A DNA stretch of 64,000 nucleotides from CAVYGN01 sp963796325 (GTDB lineage: Bacteria; Spirochaetota; Brevinematia; Brevinematales; JAOACQ01), in contig CAWCLF010000003.1 in the NCBI GenBank assembly GCA_963796325.1, forward strand, positions 186,001 to 250,000. The letters run 5' to 3'. Below the pieces are notes generated by a model. That model was not told the DNA's origin, did not search any database, and was given only the letters and a program-made list of their open reading frames with translations. The position numbers and the translations under genes are program-made. How positions within the stretch are numbered: the stretch's first letter is position 1; each line of letters begins with the position of its first letter. This document shows, one piece after another, positions 16,093 to 24,348 of the stretch.

Positions 16093-17223
16093 TCAATATC
16101 CTTTCCTCCATATATTGACCGGGGGAGAACCGATTGTCCCGATATTGAAGCTCAGCACATAGTTTAACCCGGGACTGGATGAAGCTGAAATATCGAATCT
16201 GATAACTGTTATAAGAGACCCGTTCAGTCTTACTGCAAGCATCGGGCTGAAATAAACGGAATTTATATAGTTTCCGGATGATTCATGGTTTATATCGCTG
16301 AAATCCCCTGTATAAACGGCGTTATAACCTATGAGGAACCCCGGTGAAAATTTGAAATCATAACTTCCAAAATACCAGAAAGACGGCGTATCCCAGTAAA
16401 GACCGCCCGGGAAAAGGAATCTCAATTCGAGGCTTCCGTTTATAAAATAATCGCCGGGTATGTTGTAAGAACCTAAGGCGCTTGTAGCCGGGGAGAAAGC
16501 CCAGTAAGGGTTATGCTGCAAAAGAGATTGGCCTATTATATCCATCGATATCACCATTATTTTGAAAGGATGAAAAAGGACCTGGCAGCGGGCCAGAACG
16601 GAATTCAGGCTTTCATTGAAGTCCCCGCCGGTATCGTTAATATAACTGCTGCTGTCGCCCAGGCTCAGCATAAATCCTTCCTCCGGATAAATAAACACTT
16701 CGCCCAGGGTCCACTGCTGGAGCGAAGAGTATCTCCTGTCGTATATGAAACTCAAGGCAAAATTCAGCTTATTGTAGTTATAATAATTATATATATCGCT
16801 TTGACTGACTAACCGATTCATCGCATAGTTTATGTCCGCATTGATCTGGCAGAAGTAAAGGAAGGAGTAATTGCCGTAGAAATCAAGCAGGTCCTGGCTT
16901 TGCCATGCATAATCCGGATTGGAAACAAAGAGTGTGCCGTTTGACAATACCGTGTTGTTCTGGATGATATGCTGATAGCCGTATCCGAAGTTTAGATTGG
17001 GACCTGTAACGAATATGTTCTGTATGATGCCGTTAAAGCCGAAATTGTTGAAATACTGATACGGGGAACTCGATGAAAGCGATGGAAGATAATATGTATA
17101 AATAGTGCTTACAGGAGTCCTGGGTAAATCAAGAGGGAGGTTTGTGTCGTCCTGGCAGTAACCTGATAAGACTTTAAAAATAATCAAAGATGAAATGGCG
17201 ATAGTTTTTGTTACTCCCGACAT
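16093..17223 (-). CDS. Secreted, aromatic-rich protein, probable outer membrane barrel
   Basis: This 376-residue protein starts with a signal peptide (to about residue 23, GYCQD) and is unusually rich in Tyr, Phe, Asn and Ser. Many 9-12 residue stretches alternate hydrophobic and polar residues (for example LRFLFPGGLYWDTPSFWYFGSY), which fits beta-barrel strands. I do not recognise the family. GGAAG precedes the ATG, and the gene begins 4 bases after the stop of its upstream neighbour, so the two are coupled. Terminal residue is Tyr, consistent with barrel insertion signals. Confidence 0.6.
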   Translation of the reverse strand: MSGVTKTIAISSLIIFKVLSGYCQDDTNLPLDLPRTPVSTIYTYYLPSLSSSSPYQYFNNFGFNGIIQNIFVTGPNLNFGYGYQHIIQNNTVLSNGTLFVSNPDYAWQSQDLLDFYGNYSFLYFCQINADINYAMNRLVSQSDIYNYYNYNKLNFALSFIYDRRYSSLQQWTLGEVFIYPEEGFMLSLGDSSSYINDTGGDFNESLNSVLARCQVLFHPFKIMVISMDIIGQSLLQHNPYWAFSPATSALGSYNIPGDYFINGSLELRFLFPGGLYWDTPSFWYFGSYDFKFSPGFLIGYNAVYTGDFSDINHESSGNYINSVYFSPMLAVRLNGSLITVIRFDISASSSPGLNYVLSFNIGTIGSPPVNIWRKGY

Positions 17224-17227
17224 TTAA

Positions 17228-18082
17228 TTACTTCCATGTATCATATTTTTCCAGGAGCCAGGTCTGATCGCCGACGTCAATATGGAACTTTATCCATCTC
17301 CTCTTGGGCCCCTCCTCGTACCATAACTTCATCGATTCCGTGAATTGCTTTAAAATTCCGGCAAGGACAGGGTCCTGAATTACAGGCTCGACTTCAGTAG
17401 TGCTTATCTTTCCGACGGGAGTATCTATTAGAACATTCTTCCTGTCGATTTTAAAATTGGCAAGGAAAGGATCTTTGACATACTCCTGCCAGATATTAAC
17501 AACGCCGGGTTTTCTCCAGTCGTAGATCCTTGCGCCGATTAAGAGGAAAGGCATATAATGCCAGAAGGGATAATCGGGATCGACATCCTTGAATTCGAAT
17601 TTCTTTTCCCTGATATCGTCGCCGTCCCAGAACTTCATAATCGAGGACATCGTTTTGTTTGAATATGAGCAATCCTCGAAAAAAGCGCCCTTGTTTTTAT
17701 CCCTTGTGACGAAATAATCGGTATCGTCATAAAAATATTTAAGCATCTGCCCCGTGCTTAAATCGATAGTAAAGATATAATTATAATTTGTATAATGATG
17801 AGGCAGCGGCTGGTCCTTATTGTTAAATATCCATTGAAATGAGTATATCTTTATGACATCTTTTGTTATATATGTGGTTACTACATGGATTTCTCCGGTT
17901 TTCTCTTTGCCGGTGTACTGTCCCACGATCAGATACTCTTTATCGGGAATATCCACGTTCGTCAGGAAACCCATCGGGGGAAGAGCCGGCGGGTAGGCTG
18001 AGGCCTGCAGGTTATCGGCGGACAAAAAAAATCCTGCAGCCAGGAAGGTGAATATTAAAATATAATGCAGTCTGAAGATCAT
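17228..18082 (-). CDS. Uncharacterised secreted protein, possibly LolA/DUF1329-like
   Basis: This 284-residue protein has a signal peptide (about 1-26) if started at the ATG at 18082, which has GGAGGA 5 bases upstream; a longer reading upstream is unlikely. The mature part contains many short beta segments and aromatic residues (YNYIFTIDLSTGQMLKYFYDD, PFWHYMPFLLIGARIYDWRKP). This resembles periplasmic lipid-carrier families in style, but no diagnostic motif is present, so function is unknown. It lies between the radical SAM gene and the barrel genes and is probably cotranscribed with them. Confidence 0.6.
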   Translation of the reverse strand: MIFRLHYILIFTFLAAGFFLSADNLQASAYPPALPPMGFLTNVDIPDKEYLIVGQYTGKEKTGEIHVVTTYITKDVIKIYSFQWIFNNKDQPLPHHYTNYNYIFTIDLSTGQMLKYFYDDTDYFVTRDKNKGAFFEDCSYSNKTMSSIMKFWDGDDIREKKFEFKDVDPDYPFWHYMPFLLIGARIYDWRKPGVVNIWQEYVKDPFLANFKIDRKNVLIDTPVGKISTTEVEPVIQDPVLAGILKQFTESMKLWYEEGPKRRWIKFHIDVGDQTWLLEKYDTWK

Positions 18083-18141
18083 TAAATCCTCCGGAAAATT
18101 TTTAAATAATAATTGACGGATTAAAATTATATAAAACGATC

Positions 18142-19614
18142 TCAAATCGCGCAATCTTTCTTTCCCGGTTCGAACTGGCTCTTGGCGGCGAGAAAGTCGG
18201 GAAGGTTTTTAATAATGTGCCAGAGCGAATGGCGGTGCTGCCATAAGCGTTTTCTGAATTTTAAGAGCCAGCCTCTGCTTGTATAGAATCGTTTGACATG
18301 CTCGTTATAAAGCCGGTTCAGCCTTTCTTTAGATGAGATGCTCTTGGGGACAAATACGAAATTAAGGCAGTTCATCTGCGCCCAGTCCTCTTCGAAAGTC
18401 CCCTCCTTCCTGATCGAGCTCCATAACGGGGCGCCGGGGAAGGGGGTAAATTTAGCCATATTCATGTCATCAAGTCCCAGGGACATAATAAAGTCGCTTG
18501 TCCGGCGTATTGAATCCTCCGTTTCACCGGGGAGGCCCATCATAAAGAGGCCTTTGGCGCGAAGCCCGGCCTCCTGTATCCTGGTCACAGTATCCCTGAC
18601 ATTCTCGACGGTTACCCCGGCTTTGTGCTTTTTGAGCATGTCCGGATCCGCGGATTCTATTCCCAGCGATACCATGAGACATCCCGCCTCTTTTAACATC
18701 CTCAGGAGATTGTCCGGAGCGTATCCTACGCGGACAGCACAGTTGAACTGCATTCCGAGTGGCTTATTTATGAGACTGCCGCAGAGTTCGACAATGCGGT
18801 TTTCATCGGTAGTGAAAAGGTCATCGTAAATATTGATATGCCTGATGCCGAATTTTTCCTTGAGGTATTTTAAATGCTCGTATATGTATCCGGCGGAATT
18901 ATAACGGAATCCCTTTTTAAAAACGGAACGGTCGCAGTAGGTGCACTGGAAAAGGCAGCCGCGGCTTGTAATCATAGAAGCCCCGGGAATGTTTACATAA
19001 CTGAAAAGCGGCAGGTTGTACCCTCCGGGAAAGCCCTTCAGTTTTTCATATGCAGGAAAAGGCAGAATATCGAGGTCTTTGATCAATTCCCGCGCCGGGT
19101 TTTCGACAACAGCATTACCGTTGTGAAGGACAAGACCCTTTATTCCGGCGGGATCGGCTCCGCCGGCCAGCTCCGCCATGGTTAATTCGCCTTCTCCCTT
19201 GATTATGTAGTCGAAGGAACTGTAATCCCGTAGAAGGGACGGGCCCAGAGCCGAAGAATGGACGCCTCCGCAGACGGTCTTAATCTCCGGTCTTGCCGCT
19301 TTGATTGCGGCGGCCATATTCGCAGCGTCCGGAAAAGATGAAGTAGTGGCTGAGAATCCGGCGATATCCGCATTCAGTTTTAAAATATCTTTAATGCATG
19401 TGTTAAAATCGTTTGAAGCGCCGGCGCCAAGGCAGTCATAAACGAAAACTTCACAGTCTTGCCTGAGAAGCCAGGCCGCTATTGAAAGTATTCCATGCGG
19501 GATCATCCTGTTCATTGATGCCGTAATGTCCTTGCCGCCTTTCAGCCAGTTCGAACCGCGGGGATGGATCAGGACTATCCGGGGCTTTGAACCCGTTGTT
19601 TTTATTTCTGCCAT
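18142..19614 (-). CDS. B12-binding domain radical SAM protein
   Basis: The 490-residue protein has an N-terminal cobalamin-binding Rossmann domain (about 10-150, with CGGVHSSALG at 115-124) and then a radical SAM barrel. The [4Fe-4S] cysteines are Cys220, Cys224 and Cys227 in SRGCLFQCTYC. Later, GIESADPDMLKKHKAGV and GLFMMGLPGETEDSI are typical of this class. These enzymes methylate unactivated carbons, or make or rearrange C-C bonds, in lipids, hopanoids, pigments and polyketides. It is the first gene of the leftward lipid locus. GGGCGG precedes the ATG, and a good promoter match lies at 19642-19670. Confidence 0.9.
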   Translation of the reverse strand: MAEIKTTGSKPRIVLIHPRGSNWLKGGKDITASMNRMIPHGILSIAAWLLRQDCEVFVYDCLGAGASNDFNTCIKDILKLNADIAGFSATTSSFPDAANMAAAIKAARPEIKTVCGGVHSSALGPSLLRDYSSFDYIIKGEGELTMAELAGGADPAGIKGLVLHNGNAVVENPARELIKDLDILPFPAYEKLKGFPGGYNLPLFSYVNIPGASMITSRGCLFQCTYCDRSVFKKGFRYNSAGYIYEHLKYLKEKFGIRHINIYDDLFTTDENRIVELCGSLINKPLGMQFNCAVRVGYAPDNLLRMLKEAGCLMVSLGIESADPDMLKKHKAGVTVENVRDTVTRIQEAGLRAKGLFMMGLPGETEDSIRRTSDFIMSLGLDDMNMAKFTPFPGAPLWSSIRKEGTFEEDWAQMNCLNFVFVPKSISSKERLNRLYNEHVKRFYTSRGWLLKFRKRLWQHRHSLWHIIKNLPDFLAAKSQFEPGKKDCAI

Positions 19615-19641
19615 TATTGCCGCCCTAAATTACACAGGCAT

Positions 19642-19670
19642 AGTTTAATAGAAACTTACCTATATTTCAA
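19642..19670 (-). promoter_or_regulatory. Candidate promoter for the leftward lipid locus
   Basis: On the minus strand TTGAAA (19665-19670) and TAAACT (19642-19647) are separated by 17 bases, with the radical SAM ATG at 19614. It is arranged back to back with the Ehr promoter at 19707. Confidence 0.45.
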
Positions 19671-19706
19671 GAGACGGATATTTTACTCGCAGTATTCAAA
19701 ATTTCT

Positions 19707-19735
19707 TTGACCTCCCGGCATTAATGATTTAGAAT
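19707..19735 (+). promoter_or_regulatory. Candidate promoter for the OYE-Ehr operon
   Basis: TTGACC (19707-19712), a 17-base spacer and TAGAAT (19730-19735) make a good sigma70-type match. Transcription would start near 19742, 25 bases before the ATG. Confidence 0.55.
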
Positions 19736-19766
19736 ATGGGAATATCTTACATAGGGGATAACAGGA

Positions 19767-20846
19767 ATGGCAGGTTTATTCAGTGAATTTAATATCAGGG
19801 GCTTCAAAATAAAAAACAGGATTGTGATGCCTCCCGTGGTAACTTTCGATTATGGAAGGGAGGATGGCAAAGTTACCGATGAACATGTAATGCATTACGG
19901 GAAAAAGGCGGCGGACGGCGCAGGAATGATCATAACGGAAGCCGCCTGTGTGAATCCGGGAGGCAGGCTGGCCGGGATTCAATTAAGACTCTGGTCCGAT
20001 GAGTTTATAGAGGGATTCAGCCGTATAGCCGGGGAATGCCATAAATACGGGACCGTTGTCTTAGCTCAAATTCATCATGCCGGTCTGAAAACACCCCGGA
20101 AATTATCCGATGATATTGTATCTCCTTCCGGTTATACCGGGCCGGCAGGCGGTGCGGGAAGCGCGCGCTCTTTAAAGCAGGATGAGATCCGGCGCCTGCG
20201 GGAAGACTTTATCAACGCGGCTTTAAGAGCCAAAAAGGCGGGTTTCGACGGCATCGAGCTTCATGGTGCTCATGGATATCTCCTGAACCAGTTCGTTTCC
20301 CCGGGAATCAACAAAAGGGAAGATCTTTACGGAGGATCCGTAAAAAACCGGGCGAGATTTACTGTTGAAATCATAAAAGGCATCAGGGAAGCTACAGGCG
20401 AACATTTTATTATAGACTGCAGGATGGGATGCAACGATCCCGATCTAAAGACTTCTATTGAAACGGCAAAAGAATTTGAAAAAGCGGGTGCCGATATTCT
20501 GCACGTATCTTTCGGAATGACCGGTTACTATAAACCCGGATCCCCCGAAGAACCGAAAGTCCCCGCCGGTTTCAATTATAACTGGATAGTATACGGAGGC
20601 ACACAGATAAAGAGTAATGTCAATATCCCGGTTACAGCAGTTAATTGTATAAGGACCCCGGAGCGGGCAAATTATCTTTTAGAGAATAACCTGGCCGATT
20701 TCACCGGGATTTTGAGGGGCCTTTTAGTTGACGACGATTGGATCGGTAAAGCCCGGCGCCGGGAGAAAGTGAAAGAGTGCCTGAATTGCAGGATCTGTTC
20801 ATGGTTTCGAAGCGGTAAAGAATGTCCCGGTAAAAAGGCTGTTTAA
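19767..20846 (+). CDS. Old-yellow-enzyme family NADH:flavin oxidoreductase with C-terminal cysteine motif
   Basis: This 359-residue TIM-barrel flavoprotein has the family segments LAQIHHAGLKT (FMN and substrate side) and ELHGAHGYLLNQFVSPGINKR. The C terminus carries Cys338, Cys341, Cys344 and Cys353 (CLNCRIC then EC), similar to but shorter-spaced than the [4Fe-4S] motif of 2,4-dienoyl-CoA reductases. The pyridine-nucleotide domain of those enzymes is absent, so electrons may come from another partner. It is the first gene of the Ehr operon, 14 bases from the next start. An enoate-type reductase linked to the membrane complex is a reasonable hypothesis. Confidence 0.8.
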   Translation: MAGLFSEFNIRGFKIKNRIVMPPVVTFDYGREDGKVTDEHVMHYGKKAADGAGMIITEAACVNPGGRLAGIQLRLWSDEFIEGFSRIAGECHKYGTVVLAQIHHAGLKTPRKLSDDIVSPSGYTGPAGGAGSARSLKQDEIRRLREDFINAALRAKKAGFDGIELHGAHGYLLNQFVSPGINKREDLYGGSVKNRARFTVEIIKGIREATGEHFIIDCRMGCNDPDLKTSIETAKEFEKAGADILHVSFGMTGYYKPGSPEEPKVPAGFNYNWIVYGGTQIKSNVNIPVTAVNCIRTPERANYLLENNLADFTGILRGLLVDDDWIGKARRREKVKECLNCRICSWFRSGKECPGKKAV

Positions 20847-20860
20847 AGAGGTATTGATAA

Positions 20861-21607
20861 ATGTTTGAATCTTTGAAAGCAAGGATCCGCCATGGATTTC
20901 CCTTTATAAGGGATATAAAGCATGCGCCGATCCATAATAAATTCAAGGGATTCCCGGTGATTAAAAAGGATGCGGATCCCGGCAGTTTATGCCCTGATGT
21001 ATGCCCCGCAGGAGCAATAACAGCAGACCCCCTTGAAGTAGATCTTGGAAAATGCATTTTTTGCGGCGACTGTGAAAGGGAATGCATTAATGAATCAATT
21101 AAATTTACACCGTTTTACAAATTGGCTGCGAGCGAGCGGGAAACCCTCGTTGTAAAGGGAGGATTTTCCCCGGAAGAATTCGAAAAAATTGCGGTAAAAA
21201 AAATGCGCGGAATTTTCGGCAGATCGCTAAAACTCCGACAGGTTTCGGCAGGGGGGTGCAACGGCTGTGAAATGGAACTCTCTGCATGTTCAAATACAAA
21301 TTTCGACATGGGAAGGTTCGGCATAGAATTTACCGCTTCGCCGCGTCATGCCGACGGGATAGTAATAACAGGGCCGGTAACCGTCAATATGCGCGATGCG
21401 CTTGTCGATGCATATAATGCCGTACCTGAGCCGAAATTGATCATATCTGCCGGCGCTTGTGCGGTAAGCGGCGGAATATTTCAGAATTCTTCCGCTGTGT
21501 CAAGATCTTTTTTCGACCAGTATAAAGTCAGCCTGTATGTCCCGGGCTGCCCGGTACACCCTCTGACTTTTATTAACGGGTTACTGAAACTATTGGGGCA
21601 ATCCTGA
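20861..21607 (+). CDS. Ehr/group 4 complex small subunit: ferredoxin domain fused to NuoB-like domain
   Basis: This 248-residue protein has an N-terminal ferredoxin domain with Cys44 and Cys48 (CPDVCP), then Cys65, 68, 71 and 75 (CIFCGDCEREC). Two cysteines expected in the first motif are missing, so only one [4Fe-4S] cluster looks complete. The C-terminal domain is NuoB/HyfI-like with Cys133 and Cys136 (GGCNGC), Cys200 and Cys230 (PGCP), the four ligands of the proximal N2-type cluster. It should pass electrons to or from the large subunit at 27335. In hydrogenase 3/4 operons the ferredoxin and NuoB-like parts are normally separate genes. Confidence 0.87.
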   Translation: MFESLKARIRHGFPFIRDIKHAPIHNKFKGFPVIKKDADPGSLCPDVCPAGAITADPLEVDLGKCIFCGDCERECINESIKFTPFYKLAASERETLVVKGGFSPEEFEKIAVKKMRGIFGRSLKLRQVSAGGCNGCEMELSACSNTNFDMGRFGIEFTASPRHADGIVITGPVTVNMRDALVDAYNAVPEPKLIISAGACAVSGGIFQNSSAVSRSFFDQYKVSLYVPGCPVHPLTFINGLLKLLGQS

Positions 21608-21681
21608 TTTAATTGAAAATACAGCAATATCATGATAAAATAACCGGTTAAAAATACGGTATTCGTTCTTTAGGAAAATTC

Positions 21682-22356
21682 ATGGATCTGAAAATTAAGG
21701 ATGTATGCAGACTTCTCAATATCAGCGAGAAGGAGCTTAAAAGCCGGATAAAAAACGATAAAATTCCTTCTTATGAAATTCAGCACCAGTACTATTTCAA
21801 TAAAGCCGAGATTCATGAATGGATACTCAAAAACAGGATCCCTGTTTCAAAAAACCTCCTGGAAATGTCATTGACGAACGAACCCGTATTTCTTTTTTCC
21901 CTGCTTAATAAAGGCGGAATTTTTTTCGGGATAGAAGGAAAAGATATAAGGTCCGTAATAAAAAATTCCGTAAAAAATATCAGGATTCCTCAAGGACTTT
22001 CCGGGGAATACGTGGTATCGACTTTACTGGAAAGAGAGGAAATGATGCCGACGGCTATAGGCAAGGGATTTGCAATACCGCACCCGCGCAACCCGATAGT
22101 ATCCGATACTGAAAGTGAAAGCGTATCTCTTTGTGTTTTAAAGAATAAAATTGATTTCGGAGCCCTTGACGGCTTGCCGGTAAATGCGATTTTTATTGTA
22201 TTGTGCGCTAATGCAAGAAGGCATCTTGAAATCCTTTCGAAGATCTCCTACCTTTGCCAGCAGGATGAGTTCTGCAAAATGTTCAAAAAACCGGGTTTTG
22301 AAAAAGAGATCCTGGAATATATTGAAAAAAAAGAAAAAGATTTGATAAAAAGGTAG
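21682..22356 (+). CDS. HTH domain fused to PTS IIA (fructose/nitrogen type) domain
   Basis: The 224-residue protein begins with a helix-turn-helix of the excisionase/MerR type (about 1-52, VCRLLNISEKEL...EIHEWI) and continues with a PTS EIIA-2 domain. The phosphorylation motif GKGFAIPHPRN places His134 as the likely phosphoacceptor. No PTS EIIB or EIIC gene is near. AGGAAAA precedes the ATG. It sits between the small subunit and HyfB-like genes, so it may tune the operon or complex according to PTS phosphorylation state. Such fusions beside Ehr-type genes are not enzymatically characterised, as far as I know. Confidence 0.78.
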   Translation: MDLKIKDVCRLLNISEKELKSRIKNDKIPSYEIQHQYYFNKAEIHEWILKNRIPVSKNLLEMSLTNEPVFLFSLLNKGGIFFGIEGKDIRSVIKNSVKNIRIPQGLSGEYVVSTLLEREEMMPTAIGKGFAIPHPRNPIVSDTESESVSLCVLKNKIDFGALDGLPVNAIFIVLCANARRHLEILSKISYLCQQDEFCKMFKKPGFEKEILEYIEKKEKDLIKR

Positions 22357-22362
22357 ATCCCA

Positions 22363-24348
22363 TTGATTTATTTTTATCTGGCGCTTCTGCTGCTATTGAC
22401 TGGCGGTTTAATATGTATTTTTGTCCCTCATATAATTAAGGGATGGATCAATTTTATCTTTTCAACTGCCGGTTTCTGCTTCCTTTTCCTTCCCTGCCTG
22501 AATGTCATTATTCAGAATGTAAATTTCAGCGGTACAGTGTATTCAAATAACCTGCTGGGAAGTTTCAATTTAGTCGTCGACCCTCTATCGGCTTTTTTTG
22601 TAATATTGATTTCACTCGTTTCATGCCTGGCCGGTCTCTATTCAATCGGTTATATGAAAGAATATTCCGGCAGGAACAGCATGACCGGCGAGCACTATTT
22701 TTTTCAAAATATACTCGCCGTTGCAATGCTTCTGGTCGTAACGAGTCAAAATGCTTTCTTCTTTTTAGCGGCATGGGAATTGATGTCCGTTTCTTCATTT
22801 TTCCTTGTAATATTCGAAAATGAAAAAGAAGGTGTTATTAAAGCCGGCCTGCATTATCTTGTCAGCATGCACATAGGGCTTATTCTTATCCTGGCGGGGT
22901 TTATTTATTTATCCACCCTGTCGGCGGATTTTGATTTCAATTCCTTTAAAAAGGCGATAGAATCGAATAAAGTATCGGCCGACATATTGTTCCTCGTTTT
23001 TTTTACCGGATTCGGGATAAAGGCCGGTTTTTTCCCCTTCCATACCTGGCTGCCCCAGGCCCATCCCGCCGCCCCGGCGCCGGTTTCAGGCATTATGTCG
23101 GGAATTATGATAAAAACCGGGATTTACGGTATTCTCAGGATCCTGAGCTGGATCGGAAACCCGTCTTTTTTCATTTCATATTTCGTACTGGCCGTTTCCC
23201 TGTGCACCGGCGTTCAGGGCGTTATTTATGCGATTGCCCAGCATGATTTAAAAAAGCTCCTGGCATATCACAGTATGGAGAATATAGGAATTATCGGGCT
23301 GGGCATCGGGACCGGTATGCTGGGTCTTTCCTATCATAACGATTTAATGGCTGTCTTGGGATTTACAGGCGCCGCGCTTCATGTTTTAAACCATGCACTC
23401 TTTAAACCCCTGCTTTTCTGGGGCAGCGGTTCTGTATATGAACAGACTCATACAAGGAACATTGAAAAATTGGGCGGCCTTGCAAAAAAGATGCCTTACA
23501 CTGCGGCCCTCTTTTTGACGGGATCGATTGCAATAAGCGGCCTCCCGCCTCTGAACGGATTTATCAGCGAATTCCTTATTTACCTGGGCTTATACAAAGG
23601 GCTGTCGGCAGTTAATTCCCTCTCCTCCGTTGTTTTAGTTTTATCCATTGCGGTATTATCCCTCATCGGCGTTCTTGCGCTTCTCTGTTTTACAAAGGCT
23701 TTCGGAGTCGTTTTCCTGGGCAGTCCGAGGTCCGAATCAAGCCTGATCGCCAGGGAAGCTCCTAAGACCATGCTTATACCGATGTTTATTCTGGGAATAT
23801 TGATCGTAATGATAGGATTTTTCCCGGGTTATGCATATATTTTCATTAGGAAGGTAGTTTCCGGCACCTTCAGGCTGGCCGACAGCGGCAGCGGCGCATA
23901 TATAACAAATCTTTTCGGGTCAGTTTCCTCGATATTGTTCGTTTTCACAGGTTCGGTCTTTTTTATGCTGTTATTAAGACGTCTTCTTTTAAGAAAAAGA
24001 AAAGTCTCTTTCCAAAAGACCTGGGACTGCGGTTATCAGGCTGTTAATCCAAGGATGCAGTATACCGCTTCTTCATTTGCAGAACCTTTTATAAGGCTTG
24101 TTGGTAAAGTAATCGATTACAGGACTCTTCTTTCGCCTCCCGAGGGCTTGTTTCCGAAGGAAGCCATGCTTGATAAGGAACCGCGGGATCTTATCGAGAC
24201 AAAAATCGTCTCACCGGCCGTTTCTTTATTGAATAAATTTTTGAATTCGTTTTCCTGGATACAAAGCGGGAAAACGCAGAATTATCTGATTTACGGGCTC
24301 ATCTTTTTACTATTGTTAATAGTGTGGATTACAGGGGCCCGATTATGA
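22363..24348 (+). CDS. HyfB-like proton-antiporter subunit
   Basis: This 661-residue polytopic protein belongs to the NuoL/M/N-Mrp antiporter family. The core has LVVDPLSAFFVILISLVS, the lysine-containing HTWLPQAHPAAPAPVSGIMSGIMIK helix and KLLAYHSMENIG, all typical of HyfB/HycC. It should form a proton or sodium channel of the complex. The start is TTG at 22363 with AAGGTAG upstream; no ATG fits. It begins 6 bases after the previous stop and overlaps the next gene by 4 bases (ATGA). The tail with WDCGYQAVNPRMQYTASSFAEPF is characteristic of HyfB. Confidence 0.9.
   Translation: MIYFYLALLLLLTGGLICIFVPHIIKGWINFIFSTAGFCFLFLPCLNVIIQNVNFSGTVYSNNLLGSFNLVVDPLSAFFVILISLVSCLAGLYSIGYMKEYSGRNSMTGEHYFFQNILAVAMLLVVTSQNAFFFLAAWELMSVSSFFLVIFENEKEGVIKAGLHYLVSMHIGLILILAGFIYLSTLSADFDFNSFKKAIESNKVSADILFLVFFTGFGIKAGFFPFHTWLPQAHPAAPAPVSGIMSGIMIKTGIYGILRILSWIGNPSFFISYFVLAVSLCTGVQGVIYAIAQHDLKKLLAYHSMENIGIIGLGIGTGMLGLSYHNDLMAVLGFTGAALHVLNHALFKPLLFWGSGSVYEQTHTRNIEKLGGLAKKMPYTAALFLTGSIAISGLPPLNGFISEFLIYLGLYKGLSAVNSLSSVVLVLSIAVLSLIGVLALLCFTKAFGVVFLGSPRSESSLIAREAPKTMLIPMFILGILIVMIGFFPGYAYIFIRKVVSGTFRLADSGSGAYITNLFGSVSSILFVFTGSVFFMLLLRRLLLRKRKVSFQKTWDCGYQAVNPRMQYTASSFAEPFIRLVGKVIDYRTLLSPPEGLFPKEAMLDKEPRDLIETKIVSPAVSLLNKFLNSFSWIQSGKTQNYLIYGLIFLLLLIVWITGARL

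Noticed and set aside
1..19614. Carotenoid cluster
   Set aside because: Two CrtI-superfamily proteins alone suggested it, but there is no phytoene synthase, prenyl synthase or cyclase. The neighbours are acyl-chain enzymes.
1..19614. Firm call of a ladderane or aryl polyene cluster
   Set aside because: Several enzyme families match, but decisive genes (dehydratase, ammonia-lyase, thioesterase) are not visible and no product evidence exists.
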